Shown piece after piece: positions 21,077 to 33,214 of a stretch of DNA of 64,000 bases. The notes beneath the pieces were generated by a model. It worked only from the letters and a program-made list of their open reading frames with translations. It was not told the DNA's origin and did not search any database. The stretch spans positions 229,427,739 to 229,491,738 of the forward strand of contig NC_133656.1 in assembly GCF_009905375.1 (NCBI RefSeq), given 5' to 3'. A program made the position numbers and the translations under genes. Within the stretch, counting starts at the first letter, position 1. Every line of letters starts with the position of its first letter. This DNA comes from Apium graveolens (Eukaryota > Streptophyta > Magnoliopsida > Apiales > Apiaceae).

Positions 21077-21692
21077 TGTTAGGTCACACACACACTGTAG
21101 AGGGGGTGAATACAGTGTATAGTACACTTAAATCGAACTTTAAGAACTTAAGTAACAGAAAACAAACTTTATTGAAACAATAAACTCTGTTACAGTATGA
21201 AACTGTTACCTCTCAGTGATGAACAAATATCACGAGAGCTGCTAGGGTTATAATGAATAATCTTTTCTAATAATGATAACACTTATAGTGTAAACCCTAT
21301 GTCTGTGTTTATATACTACACAGTTACAAGATAATCGCTAATTGATATGGAATCTAATTCTGCTTCCTAAAATATATCAATCAGATATCTTTTCTTCCAA
21401 GTATTCCATTCTTCACGGAATTCCTTCTTCATGCATATCTCTTCTTATGTTTATCTCAATCTTCTTTCCTTTAATCAGCTACTGTCCTTATCTGATTGTC
21501 CTTCAGCACTTAAGTTCTGATATCTATCTTCTGATGATTATCTCATGATAATATAAGTACTGATATCCTTAAGTCCTGACTTCCAGTATAAGTACTGATT
21601 CAACAGCTAAGTACTGATCTCTCCTGTTCACATAAGATCTGAAAGCTAAACATAAAACATATTAGCCATGACATTATCAAATATATCTAACA
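21077..21692 (-). repeat. 5' LTR of E2
   Basis: 616 bp, apparently identical to the LTR at 7569-8184. TATA box on the sense strand at 21309-21315 and AATAAA at 21168-21173. The primer site follows at 21063-21074. The flank at 21693 onward is unrelated AT-rich DNA. Confidence 0.95.
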
Positions 21693-21746
21693 TAATGATT
21701 AAAACAAAATAAATTATTATAACTTATAATATAAAATGATTTAAAC

Positions 21747-21776
21747 AACCGTGCATCGAACGGGTTACAAAACTAG
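21747..21776 (+). mobile_element. Possible Helitron 3' end
   Basis: A short imperfect hairpin, AACCGTGCATCGAACGGGTT, is followed six bases later by CTAG and then T. Helitrons end in a hairpin plus CTRR and insert between A and T. The body would lie to the left, where the E1/E2 tandem sits only 55 bases away, so the tandem may have inserted into it. Weak, because only the terminus is visible. Confidence 0.35.
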
Positions 21777-22805
21777 TTTTGTTAAATTCAGAGACTAAAT
21801 TATCTACTAATATTACGGGTGACCCAAAATACTTTTTATATACATATTACAAAATCATACGCATTATAATTTCACCTGTATTTAGATATAATTTATGATT
21901 ATATTATTTAAGTTGTTTTTATTTAACTTCACATTATTTATAAATATCAAAGATCTATATCAATCTTACATTGATCAACTTTACCCTTGATTTATCAATC
22001 TTACATTGATTAATATCAATAAAACATTAGTATCATCAACTTTTAGTTTCATATCGTTCTTTTAAAGTTAAATACCATAAATATAATATGATATTAGATT
22101 ATAATCGTTTAATGGTTGATTATCAATACGCATATGCATGCATGATGCGGGCTGGATGGTCACATGCCATAAATTTTATTATTGGTAATTTAGACCATTG
22201 ACTCCGGATGAAAAATATCTTAAACATTTATTTAAGGTTATCATGCTAAAGTAATATGTTTAACCATGATCATTAAATTAATAAGTAGTCTTTCAGCACG
22301 CGCATACATGCTATTAATATGAATTTACAAGTATATTTAATGTGTTTGGCTGTTGAACATCCTATTAATTTGTTGCACGTTAATTTTTGCCCGTAATAAT
22401 TTGTGTTAAAATGTCATTCAATTTTTAATTTTTGATAAATCATAATTTAATATATAATCATACATACACATATACTTGTTTATTTTTCTTATTTTCATGT
22501 GAATATAAATTTATTTTTATTATAAAATAAACATTTAAGGTATAATTATTGAAATTGTACTTACGAAAAATATCACATAATATACATGTGTGCATAAAAT
22601 ATATATGTGTGTTTTTGTGTTCCCATATTAATTTGAAATATTGTCACGATGAATTAGATATAAACATAGACATTTTGTAACTATTATTAAATATTAATGA
22701 ATAAATATTGATTAAAGTAATATTTTACATAAAATTGTTATTATTATTTTATAATTATGAGTATTAATTGTGTTATTGCCAATAGATATTAATGGAGGAA
22801 AGATC

Positions 22806-22855
22806 GATATATATATATATATAAGATATATATATATATATATATATTATATAAT
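22806..22855. repeat. AT dinucleotide microsatellite
   Basis: Two runs of (AT)n separated by AAG. Confidence 0.9.
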
Positions 22856-23403
22856 AAGAGTATTTGAATATAATAAATATTTTATAAATAATAATAGGAG
22901 TATGAGATGATTTATTTTGCATAATAAGACTCGTTGGTGTTGGTGGTGATGATGACGAGATATAGATAATAGATTAAAATCGATTTGATACTGTTTTAAA
23001 AATTCATTATACTTAACTTCTTTTTAGAGATAATTATATTAATTTTGAAATAGGTTCTTGTGGACCAAATATAATGATTTATTCAAGTATATAAGTTGAT
23101 ACAATAAATTATTATTAAAATGCCTTACATTTAGAACTAGGTCTAACTCAATTATTTGAAACTTAACGGGCGTTACACTAATTAAAATCAACATTTTCTT
23201 CAATTTACTAATAGAAAATTAGTGATTGTCTGAATTAAAAAAAATCCAATTAAAAAGGGTAAGTGTAAATATTAAATAAAATATTAAAATTTTTACAATA
23301 TTTAGGCATTTCATGGTCAATAATATAAATCGTTGAAACAATAAAAAAACTGATAATTTTATAATTTAACAACAAGTCAATACCAAAAAAAGTAAGAATT
23401 GAA

Positions 23404-23444
23404 TAATAATAATAATAATAATAAAAATAATAATAATAATTAGT
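23404..23444. repeat. AAT trinucleotide microsatellite
   Basis: Run of AAT units with one interruption (AAA AAT). Confidence 0.9.
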
Positions 23445-24557
23445 AGTAATGATAAATAACTATTAATTGATGACATGACTTATGATTTCTTGGGTTGGGC
23501 TGAAGTTCGACTGAAATTTCAAAAAGATGCTAAATTTCTATTTATATTATAAAATGATAGGAGGAAATGTAAATAGGGGCTTAAAAATTGGGGGCCTTCC
23601 ACATCTTTGGGCCTATGTTGACGGGATCTTTGCATATATTTAATTCGGCTCGTGTCTAAAAGCATATAGTGTATCTTTTAGAATCCTCTTTAAGAAATGA
23701 ACATAGTTTATAAATAGATGAGATCTTTCATTTGAAAGGCATTCTAAGAAATTCTTACTCTTTGTAAACTATAATACAGTATTGTTTAGAAAAATTAAAG
23801 TCACTTGGCCGAGTACTCGAATATCAGAGGTTCATAACCTCGGATTTAAGTGAGTACTTGGCCGAGTATTCAGATTTTGAAAATTAGTGCTTGAAAAATT
23901 GGTTGATACTTAAAATTTTAAAGGTGTAAGAAACTTTCATAATTTTGTAACCTTGTCTTGGCATGGTAAGGGGTTGAGTCGAGAAAATTCATCGTTTATA
24001 TTATTCTTACTAGCATATATCCCGTAGAACTATTTATTCTTGAATCATAATTTTTAAAATTATATCTAACGATACTCATCAATTTGATCTGACGGCTATG
24101 GATTGAGTGGTCAAAAAACCAATAATCAAATTTTGAATATTTCATCTTTAACATAATAGCATAGATAAATGTGATTGACTATAAACGGTTTTTGTTATAA
24201 GTTATGAAGAATTTAACATGTTACTCAATCTTTTGTTAACTCATTCATACTTTATAATTACAAAAATTCTAGATAATAGCTTGAGAATTTTTTATGAAAG
24301 ATTTCTCATTTCTCCAACTCCTTGAGCCTCTCGAATTTCAAAAATACAAATCATACATCGTTCAACCCCTCTCTCTTTAATTTCTTTTCAAATGTCTTTC
24401 TTTATTCCACGTCATCTATTGGATCACCGCTCCCGAATTTTTGGGCCCCACCAAAGATGTTTTCTCGGCTGCCAAAAATTAGGTCTAATATTTACTTCCT
24501 TATTTTTATGCTAAATAAAATATTTACTTCCTTGTTTCTGCCTATATTTATGTGATT

Positions 24558-26499
24558 TGTTAGGTATTGATTTTGTGATCACAATTACTATCCTAACCTA
24601 GCTGTATGTTACCAATTTCGTGTGTTTTGTGCACAAACATCTTTGAAAAAGAAATATAACATTCCTTTTTATTTGTGGTTTATGTATTAGAGAAGCCTAA
24701 ACTTCGTATTTTGTGTTTAAAATATAAATTTTAGTTTTTTGTTCTTGTTAAATGATATTGGTTTGATTAAGTGAACCTTTATTACAATACACATTCTTTT
24801 GTCGAGTCTTTTATCCTCGATATTTTTGTGCTACGTAGCAAGAGAAATTATTAGAAACCAGTTATTTTATAATTTTGAAACAGTTTATAAAATTGTTGTA
24901 TTTATGTTTCTGGTTGCATGGTGGGTTTGTTGTAAGTTTACAACACTAATTCCACCTCAACTATGTTGACTTCCCGAAAATGTGGATAAAATCTAGATAG
25001 ATCAATCAACAGTTTATCCATAATCCAGTGAACCATAATCATTCATCACCCGCAAGTCACTAATCATATTTATATTATTCATCAGATAAAGTCACCCCTA
25101 ACAACCCCAAGTATCAACAACGTCACAGTTCAAAGGAAAACCCCATTAGTAGGGACACTTGTGAGAATTCCTTATTACTATAACTCATAATAGATTTTAA
25201 CAAGTGTTAATATCAAAAGAGCTTTTCGTTCAAGTATAACTTTGTCAATACTTAAGGTTCTAAAGGGTGTTGTTGTGCAAGACATGCATGTACATAACAA
25301 GACTAAGTCATCTTGACAACCTTAAGGATAAGTTGTATGATAATCTAAGTTTATATTCTGTAATTGTATTTCTTGAGTCTGTAAAAATGCTAAGTATATT
25401 AGACTGAAGGATTTTTCTATGAACAACCATCAAGCTAAGAAATAAACTCTTAAACAAGATCAAATCATGATCATGTCTCAGAGAGAAGTGTAGCAGCTTG
25501 GAGTTGAATAATGTTGTTCTAGGAAAAATATTCTAAGTTGGATATCGACAAGTCATAGATCAAGGAATATCGAGAAGTCTAAAATAACTTGTAGAGAAGT
25601 CTCAAGAGATATCGACAAGTCAAATATGCATGTAGAGATCTAGAGATATCGATAAGTCAAAAAGTCCATGTAGAGAACTGGAGATGTCGACAAGTCAATT
25701 CTTCATGTAGAGAACTAGAGATATCGACAAGTCAATTCTTCATGTAGAGGTCTAGAGATATCAACAAGTCAAAAGTTTATGTAGAGAACTGGAGATATCG
25801 ACAAATCATTCTACTTGTAGAGAACTGGAGACCTCGACAAGTCAAAAACACATGTAGAGAACTCAAGATATCGATAAGTCATTTTACTTATCGATATGTG
25901 ACATATCTACTGAATAAAAGAGATCATGACAAACAACTTCATAATTCAAAATGCAAACAACTTGGAGATTGAAGATTATCAGTCAACAAATAATTTTATC
26001 ACTGAACTGGAAAGACTACAAATGCAGCTTGAAGAATACAAGATCAAGGGAAGAAATTTACTGGACAAAAAAGGGGTCACATCGCTAATAGATTTTGCAC
26101 AGATTTACTAACACTGAAAATGAAAATGTATAAAGTAGCTTTAGAAACCGTGTTAGTCCATTTTAGTGCAAGTTTTATAAACCTGTGCATGTTGATCTAT
26201 AAAGCATGTTACGAGTCCTTTAATTAGAAGTAACAAACAGATCTAGGAAAAAACTTGAATTCTCTCTCAAGAATTGTAGTTGAGTTCTTATCGTTAAGAA
26301 CACAGATTTGTATCAAGATAAAATTGATTTAATATAAGTCAAGTGAGATTTTGATAATCTGCTTGTGTGTTTATATTTAATTATTTCATCACTACACGTT
26401 CGTACATCTGTTTTGTTCCAAATAGCCAACCACTTTCACAGTTAATTAAAATTCAAGAAAACACATTCACCCCCTATGTGTTGCATTTCATACCTAACA
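24558..26499 (+). repeat. Old copia-type LTR, 1942 bp
   Basis: Begins TGTTAGGTAT and ends ATACCTAACA, a perfect 10-bp terminal inverted repeat. It carries an array of TATCGACAAGTC units near its middle. No 5-bp target duplication is seen (TGATT left, AGTGC right), so it is not a clean solo LTR. The last 230 bp are repeated at 27182-27408. Confidence 0.75.
25540..25900 (+). repeat. TATCGACAAGTC tandem array in the old LTR
   Basis: About ten degenerate units of 25-41 bp, each with TATCGACAAGTC or a close variant, and most with ATGTAGAGAACTGGAGA. Ends in an inverted copy (ACTTATCGATA), which can pair with the preceding unit. Confidence 0.85.
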
Positions 26500-27181
26500 A
26501 GTGCCTTTGTCCGATTAATAATGTAAATATGCCGAGTGGATTGTGGGTGATGAGTGAGTAAAGGCTCACAAAATCATGTTTTAAATTGTAATGATCTATC
26601 CAAAGTTTATCCTCGTGTGCTGGTAAATTTACTGGAAGCCAACTTTGTTGAGGTGGATAATTCAACTTCTTGAAGTTAGGTTTATCACTTTCAACAACAA
26701 CATTAGTGCAAAACTCAAGAGGAGCTTACTCGGAAGAACTTCAAAAATAATATAATATTTGGTGTGTGTAGAGGCTAACTTTGCCACCAGCAACAAAAAT
26801 AGTAACACAATTCAGCTATTGAAAGAGCTAGCTAACACAGTCTATAAATAGGTGAAATATGCCACTATAGCATGGAAAAGGGGTTCAATCGAGTTCAAAT
26901 TTTTCACCCACAACAACAGAATCAAATATAGCAATTATGCAGGAGGAGCTAAAGCTAAAAAATTTGAAATAGGTAAAATATACGACCACAACATGGAAAA
27001 AGGGATCTCGTTAAGCCCCAATTTGATCACCCGCGGCTTGATCACTCGCAATTGTTAAATGATACATATAATTAAGTTAATTTTTGTCATTAATTGGATA
27101 TTATATCATTAATAGTATTTTCATTCATAGATCAAGAAGTCCAATTATTGCATCTAGATTCATTATATTCGATGTATAAAA
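26500..27181. other. Unassigned DNA between two LTR ends
   Basis: No gene. An imperfect direct repeat of about 60 bp (from about 26851 and 26972) contains the words CATGGAAAA, GGG and TTTGATCACCCGC or TTTTTCACCCAC. Probably an insertion or rearranged part of the copia relic. Confidence 0.4.
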
Positions 27182-27408
27182 AATTGTAGTTGGGTTCTTA
27201 TCTTTAAAAACACATATTTGTAGTAAGACATATTTTATTTTATATAAATCAAGTGAGTTTTTGATTATATGCTTGTGTGTTCATATTTAAGTATTGTATC
27301 ACTACAAGTTCATAAATCAGTAATGTTCCAAGAAGCCAATTTTTTTCACAGTTAATTAAAATTCAAGAAAACACATTTTGCCCCATGTGTTGCATTTCAT
27401 ACCTAACA
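27182..27408 (+). repeat. Second copy of the old LTR 3' end
   Basis: Matches 26272-26499 with many substitutions and ends ACCTAACA. It is followed by a primer-site-like TGGATTCAGAGC (27411-27422), two differences from TGGTATCAGAGC, so this is a truncated 5' LTR next to the gag relic. Confidence 0.7.
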
Positions 27409-27422
27409 AGTGGATTCAGAGC

Positions 27423-27889
27423 AAAATCTGAAAGTAAACAGATAAAGATCTTGGAAGTATGAGTGCACATAAATCAGCGGTATCAAGATTCCTATCTTTG
27501 ACAAGATAAACTACGCCCTATGAAAAAAGAAGATGATGTTATTCATCCAGATGGCCAATCTAATGTACATTGAAATTATTAGGCATAGACACTTGATTCC
27601 TATGGAAAGAATTCATGAATCAACAGAAGGAGACATGATCATTACTATACACTTTGGTCCTAAAGATCCATCTACCTACACTGAACCAGAGAAAAAGAAG
27701 GTTGCACTTGACAGTGGCTTACAACTCATACCTCATTGAGTCCCTTGATAATGTGATGTACAACAACATTATCAATTGTGAGTCAGCTAAGAAAATCTGG
27801 GAAAAGATTGAGATTTTATGTGTGGGAACTGAAGAGGTGAAATCTTAGCAGAGAAGGATCTTGGTTTCACAGTATGAGGGTTTCATGGT
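27423..27889 (+). pseudogene. Copia gag fragment
   Basis: Three short frames together read as the N-terminus of a copia gag: IPIFDKINYA, then LFIQMANLMY, PKDPSTYTEPEKKKVAL, SLDNVMYNNIINCESAKKIW and GTEEVK. These align with the E4 gag blocks LFLQVANPKY, SLDPLMNRHVMNCKNSKHMW and GTEEVR. Frameshifts and stops break it, and a gypsy-type LTR interrupts it at 27890. Confidence 0.75.
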
Positions 27890-30800
27890 GTAATAACCCA
27901 AATTTTTAGGACTTTTTACACCGATGAATGAATAGTAATCCTGATGATCGAGGAACAACTTTTAGCCCACACTATATTAGACTATGAAAATTAATTTTTC
28001 GAGTTCATATTGTGGTTATACGTATTAAATGAGTGTATGTAAAAGCCATTAGTTTTCGGAGAAAACGAACTTTGTAAAACGACCTTATCTTACGAACCAT
28101 CAAGGAATACGAGAATCACATTAAAATCATGAATCTAGAATTCTATAAATTAAAATCCAAGTACAAGGTTTCAAAGCATGAAGGACTTATAAGAAAATAT
28201 TTACCCTGCGAATCGCTTACGAAGATTTATTACGAAAACGAATAAGCGACCAAACGAATACGTAAGCGAATAAATAAAACGTATCAAGCCATGAAACTTC
28301 CCATGCAAGCCATGCAAACTAATTAGTAAGAATGTAACCAAGGATTGACAATCAAATAGTGATCAACCAAGGGGCATAGTAACCTAGCTAATGAGAATAG
28401 TAACCTAGTATGGTGAATAGTAAGCAATGATGTAGGCTGTAATACTTGGCTATAGTTTAGGCTTTGAAATTTTGGCAATGATAGTAAGATATGATCTAGA
28501 TATACATATCTAGATTATATAAAATAAATAATCTAACACTTATTCAAGAAGCAAACTAGCAAGCAAGAAAAAATATCTCTCTCTCTCTCCCCCAAGAACA
28601 CAATGCTGATTTTCAAGAACACTAAGGAAAGAAAAATTCAAATTCCATGTTCTACTCATTCACAAATGTAACGACTGAGAATTTCGCGACGTAATTAAGA
28701 GAATAAAGTATGATTCTGTGGTGTAATTATAATTTATGTGAATTAATAAAGGATTAAATGAGTTTGATGGTTAATTGTCTTTATTGTATATTAGTAACTG
28801 GGAATGTAAAATGGCGCGTTCTAGTTTGATGAGTCAGCTTAGGGGATAAGCTGTGTTGTTGGGCTGTTAGGTAGAACGACACCCATTTTAAAGAGCTTAA
28901 AAGTATTTAAATGTGAACTACGTGTTGTTATGTGAAATTAAAATGTTTAAGTAAGTATTCCAATGATGTGTCAGTTAGTCTAAGGATTGATTGTGAAGCG
29001 TAATTGAAACGCTCAGCGTCGGGCCGTCAAGCCGGACGTGACCCGCTACGTGAAAAGGGAAAATAATAATAATAATAATAATAATAAAAGAGGAAATTTT
29101 GTGATTGATTATGAGTTGTGATGTGTGAATATATGTGTTTGCTTGTCTGTATGCATGATTATGTGCTTTGTTTATTTTTAAATGATTTTAAGGGATTTAC
29201 CCGATTTAAAATGAGGTTTATGGAACCTTTAAATGTTTTTAAAAAATTATACGAGTATGTTCAAAGTGTGGAATTTGTTTTTTTATCTTCAGAATAATCT
29301 TAGAGACTTTACAAAAATGATAGATGGATTTATTTCGTGATCGATATTTTTTAAAATGATTTTAAGGAGTTAAAATGCTATTTTTAGCATAATCTTGTAA
29401 AATTCGTATCAAATCAACCGTTCGTTCAAAAATTATTTTAAAAATAAGGTTGAAAAGCTAATTTCGATATCAAAGTTCTAAAATTCTTATTCTTTGCATT
29501 CACATCTTTTCTGAGAGAATTATTCATTATTCAAATTCGTTTTAGATTGAAATTAAAAAAAAATAGCAAAAAGAAAATCCTAGAAACTAGTGGGCAAATG
29601 ACATTTTTACCCCTGGATATTCATTATATATATCATCCCTCCTCCCCCATTTTCTTTTTCCCCACCCCGTCTCTCTCTCTCTCTCTCCTCTCATCTCTCC
29701 CTCTCGGCTTTCTCTTCCCCCTCTCTCTCAGTATAATTTATCTCTTTGTTTCTTCCATAAATTCTATTAAAACTCAATCTTCAACTAATATTTGAGTTTA
29801 TTATACTCTAAAGATGCAATAACATACTTGCATGTGGGTGTGTGTGTGTTGTGGGTGTTCGATGTGTGTAGATTCACCGAGAACCTCTCGGTTCTTGTCA
29901 TCATTTTGTTTTTAAGCATGAATCCTTGCAAACGAATGATATCTGAGCTGTGCATGTTAGTTGTTTTGAGAAATTGATGGAAAATTGGGGGTTTTGTGGT
30001 TGGACACCCTCGAACGAGGGCACCACCGTGAAGCCACCGCCACCGGTGATGAACTCCGGTGAACCGGTGGTGAGTGATGATGTTACAACTGAGCTCTAAT
30101 ATTCATAAACCTATTTCCGGTATTTGCATGTGTTCATTTCCTAAAACCCGAATGGGTTCTTGATTTTGAGAGAATGAAGTTGATTGTTCATTGATGAAAA
30201 TGACTTGTTGATGTTTATTTTTAGAATTAATTGAGTAAGTAGATTGATTAGTAGTTCAAATACTTAAATTGGTGCATGCATGTTATGGTTCTTAAGAATT
30301 TCGAAGGTACTTGATTGATCTTAAGGAATTTAGTTGAATTAAGTGTTTAAATGGATTGTAAAGATGATTTTGATTTGGTTTTGAATGAAAAGTCAAACGC
30401 ATGTTAAGTTATAGTTTTGCATGTAAAGATTTGAGTTAAAATTGATGTAAACGGATGAGTGAAGGATTGATCTCAAGTTTATATGTGATTTTATTACTTG
30501 CATGTCCTTGTTCAATTTTTGATTGTGTTTTGTGTTAAAGCCGAATGGTTTTTAAGTATAAAAGTGATTGATTTGATTCCAATACCTTACTAAGTGATTG
30601 CATGTGAGATTTCTAAGAGTTATGTGATTTATTTGTTTGTTTTGGTTCAAATTAAATGATATAAAAAGAAGGATTGAGTCGTCTTGATATGAGATTATAT
30701 AACTGATATGATAACTCAAGTATTAGAGTTTGGTATATGTCGTGTGTCGTAATTGCGTCGCAATATGTGATTCGATAACTATTTGGTTAAACTATACGAT

Positions 30801-31638
30801 TTGCGGTATAAGCGTGCTTTATATTATGATTGAGTATATGTACTCTTAGGATATTGCGATAAGGGCTAATTGTTAAGCGTTCTGGGAACGTCGAGTGAGA
30901 ATCTAATTAGGGTTTGATTGTAGATTCGGAGCGTGAAGGCATTCGGGCTAGAAAAAGGAAAAGTGTACTAGGTGCAGTAGTTCAACCCTTGTGAAACAGG
31001 AAAGCGAATTCAGGCAAGTAACTCTGCTTACTTGTATAAATTGTTTATAGAGAGGATATTCTTCATGCCATGATAGAGTATTGAACTTTTATAGCACTTG
31101 TGAACCTGTTATTATTCCTTGTGAACCTATTATTGATTCTTGATATACCCCATTATTGTCCTTGTTATTGTCTTTGTGAACCCATTATTGATATGATTAT
31201 TGTTCAAACCTTTATAGTAACCTTTATATTCATATCCTGATCACCTGTTAAAACCTTGAATTCTTGTAAACCCTATAAGAACCTTTGTGAACCCCCTTGC
31301 GTAATGGTCCTTCATTCCTTTGCTTATCTTATTCCATGATGATCCTTGGAACTGTTTTGATTCCCTAACTTGTATACCTTATGATCATTTGATCAAGATC
31401 CTTAGTGTTGAACCTTGCTTACCTTTGATTCATTCACTTCGTTGAATTCTTGAAATTGAACTTAGAATGAGTTTTGACTTGAAAGAGTCTGAATGATTTC
31501 ATATTCTTGGTAATGTTAAGATTGAGACGTAAGAGACTAGTGGGACTAGTCCAGTCATATAAGAGACTAGCGGGGCTAGTCCAATTTAAGGCTGAAATTA
31601 TGCCATAGGTACCTTAAAGACTAGATGGAGGTCGGTAC

Positions 31639-33214
31639 TGAAAGAGATATGTCCTAAGTCCAATCATGTATGAGGATTTAGGAATAACTTTTATGTAATC
31701 TGTTTTGATTTCATTGATATTAATAAAAGACTTGTTTTATTTTTTATTACGGGCTCTATCTATTTAAGTGTTTAAATAAGATATACCATAGTTTAGAGTA
31801 AAGCTTTTTATGGATTATGATGAGATCATAATAGTGAGACCTAAAAGATGATAACTCTAAACTTAAATAGTTCCTGGTCATAGGATTACTAACTGGTAGT
31901 TAATAATCCGCAAAGATTGGTACATACTATGCTTGCTCCCTTCAGGAGGATGTCTGTTCTCATAGGCATTTATGTGGTGACACTATAGCTAGTATGTAGG
32001 TGCTTATTATAGAATAAGTTCACTGAACATGACTCGCACAGCTGAACAACTGATGGAGTTCACTCACGTGTCAGCAGTTGTTCACATAGTGATAGTTGTA
32101 CAAGTATCCTTAGACTTGAGGTCATCATAGTCATCTTGTGTACACTGAACTATGCTTTGGTTTAGTTTTTAGTCTCCAGGGACAATTATTAGGGCTCTAC
32201 TGGGTATAGGAATTTGTACACGAAGATAGTGTATGATCAATAAAGGATCTACCCCTTCCAGTGAAGGAAGAGAATGTTCAAAGCTGATCCACTTATGCTA
32301 GTTCAGGAATCTCTAGCCAGAGTGAATGAAATTAGAAAAGAGTTTCTAATTTACATAGAACTGGGCATAGTGAATGGGAAAGCAAATGATTAAATTAGAT
32401 AGGCTTGACACAAGATCCATGTCTTGTATTTAATCAGGACATTGGTGGGTAGAAGGAGTTAATTGTACGGTAACTATTCACTGACAGGTTCTTGGTATTC
32501 TAAGCAGTGAATTCATATTATCCGGATAGTCGCGATATGTTGAGAAACATCACTCACGATGTAGAATAAATATAATTAATCAGTTAATTATATTTAGTGA
32601 ATTTTAATATTCATAAAAATAATTAATAAAAAGTTTATTATTATTTATTTCTACTACCGACATAATATTGAACCTACAGGGTCACACCATAAAAGAATAT
32701 TTCCTTTGATGAATAATGAGAGAGAGAATTATTTTTCTAAATAGTTAAGAAAAAGAAATAATGATTAAAATAGTTTTAATTATTATTAAAGCATTTTATG
32801 AAGATAAAATGTGGGGGTTAAAATATATAAAGATATATTATAAAATCCTAGGAGAGTCCTATAAATATAATGAGATGGATGGCTCATTTGACAATAAGAC
32901 ACACAATTTTGGTTTTGTGAAAACCCTAGCCTCCATCTTCTTCTTCTTCTCTCTCTCTCCCAAAACTCCATTTTTATAAAATCTTAGTTTTATAAAAAGG
33001 TTCATCGAAGAGGATCGTTCTTGGTGGATACCAGTAGAGTGCTTCACACACTGAGGAGCAACTGCTAGCACTCCAATTTCATAAAGCTTCAATTCACGAG
33101 GTATGATTTCGATTCCTCAGTTTTTCCCTTTTATATGTTTTTCTATATGTGCGGTATATGGTTTTTACGGAATAATTGTTATTTCTCGCTTCCGCTCATC
33201 CGTAAATTCCATCA
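31639..33214 (+). repeat. E5 5' LTR, 1576 bp
   Basis: Starts TGAAAGAGATATGTCC and ends TAAATTCCATCA. Near its 3' part is a TATA-like CCTATAAATATAATG (about 32859) followed by the AAACCCTAGCC and CT-rich run seen in both LTRs. Confidence 0.92.

Larger units (their letters stand above)
7569..21692 (-). mobile_element. E2: complete giant Ty1/copia element, LTR to LTR
   Basis: Minus-strand element of 14,124 bp, about 13.0 kb once a nested solo LTR and its 5-bp duplication are removed. The 5' LTR is 21077-21692 and the 3' LTR is 7569-8184; by eye I saw no difference between them over 616 bp. The primer site lies just inside the 5' LTR and a polypurine tract (sense TTGGGGGAGAT) abuts the 3' LTR. 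Genes in sense order are gag, pol, a small ORF of 81 residues, and a long accessory ORF now broken by a stop and by the nested LTR. The bases beyond the 5' LTR are TAATG; the matching target duplication cannot be checked because the tandem continues to the left of the window. Confidence 0.93.
21693..24557. other. AT-rich DNA without recognisable genes
   Basis: No ORF with coding character. Contains an AT microsatellite (about 22806-22855), an AAT tract (about 23404-23444) and, near its left end, a Helitron-like 3' terminus. Between 23810 and 23870 the words CTTGGCCGAGTA and GAGTACT recur. Probably old, decayed transposon or intergenic DNA. Confidence 0.6.

Noticed and set aside
22806..22855. 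AT run as an origin or promoter
   Set aside because: A plain microsatellite with no gene or other signal beside it.
25926..26111. 61-codon ORF in the old LTR
   Set aside because: No domain, no conserved copy, within an LTR.
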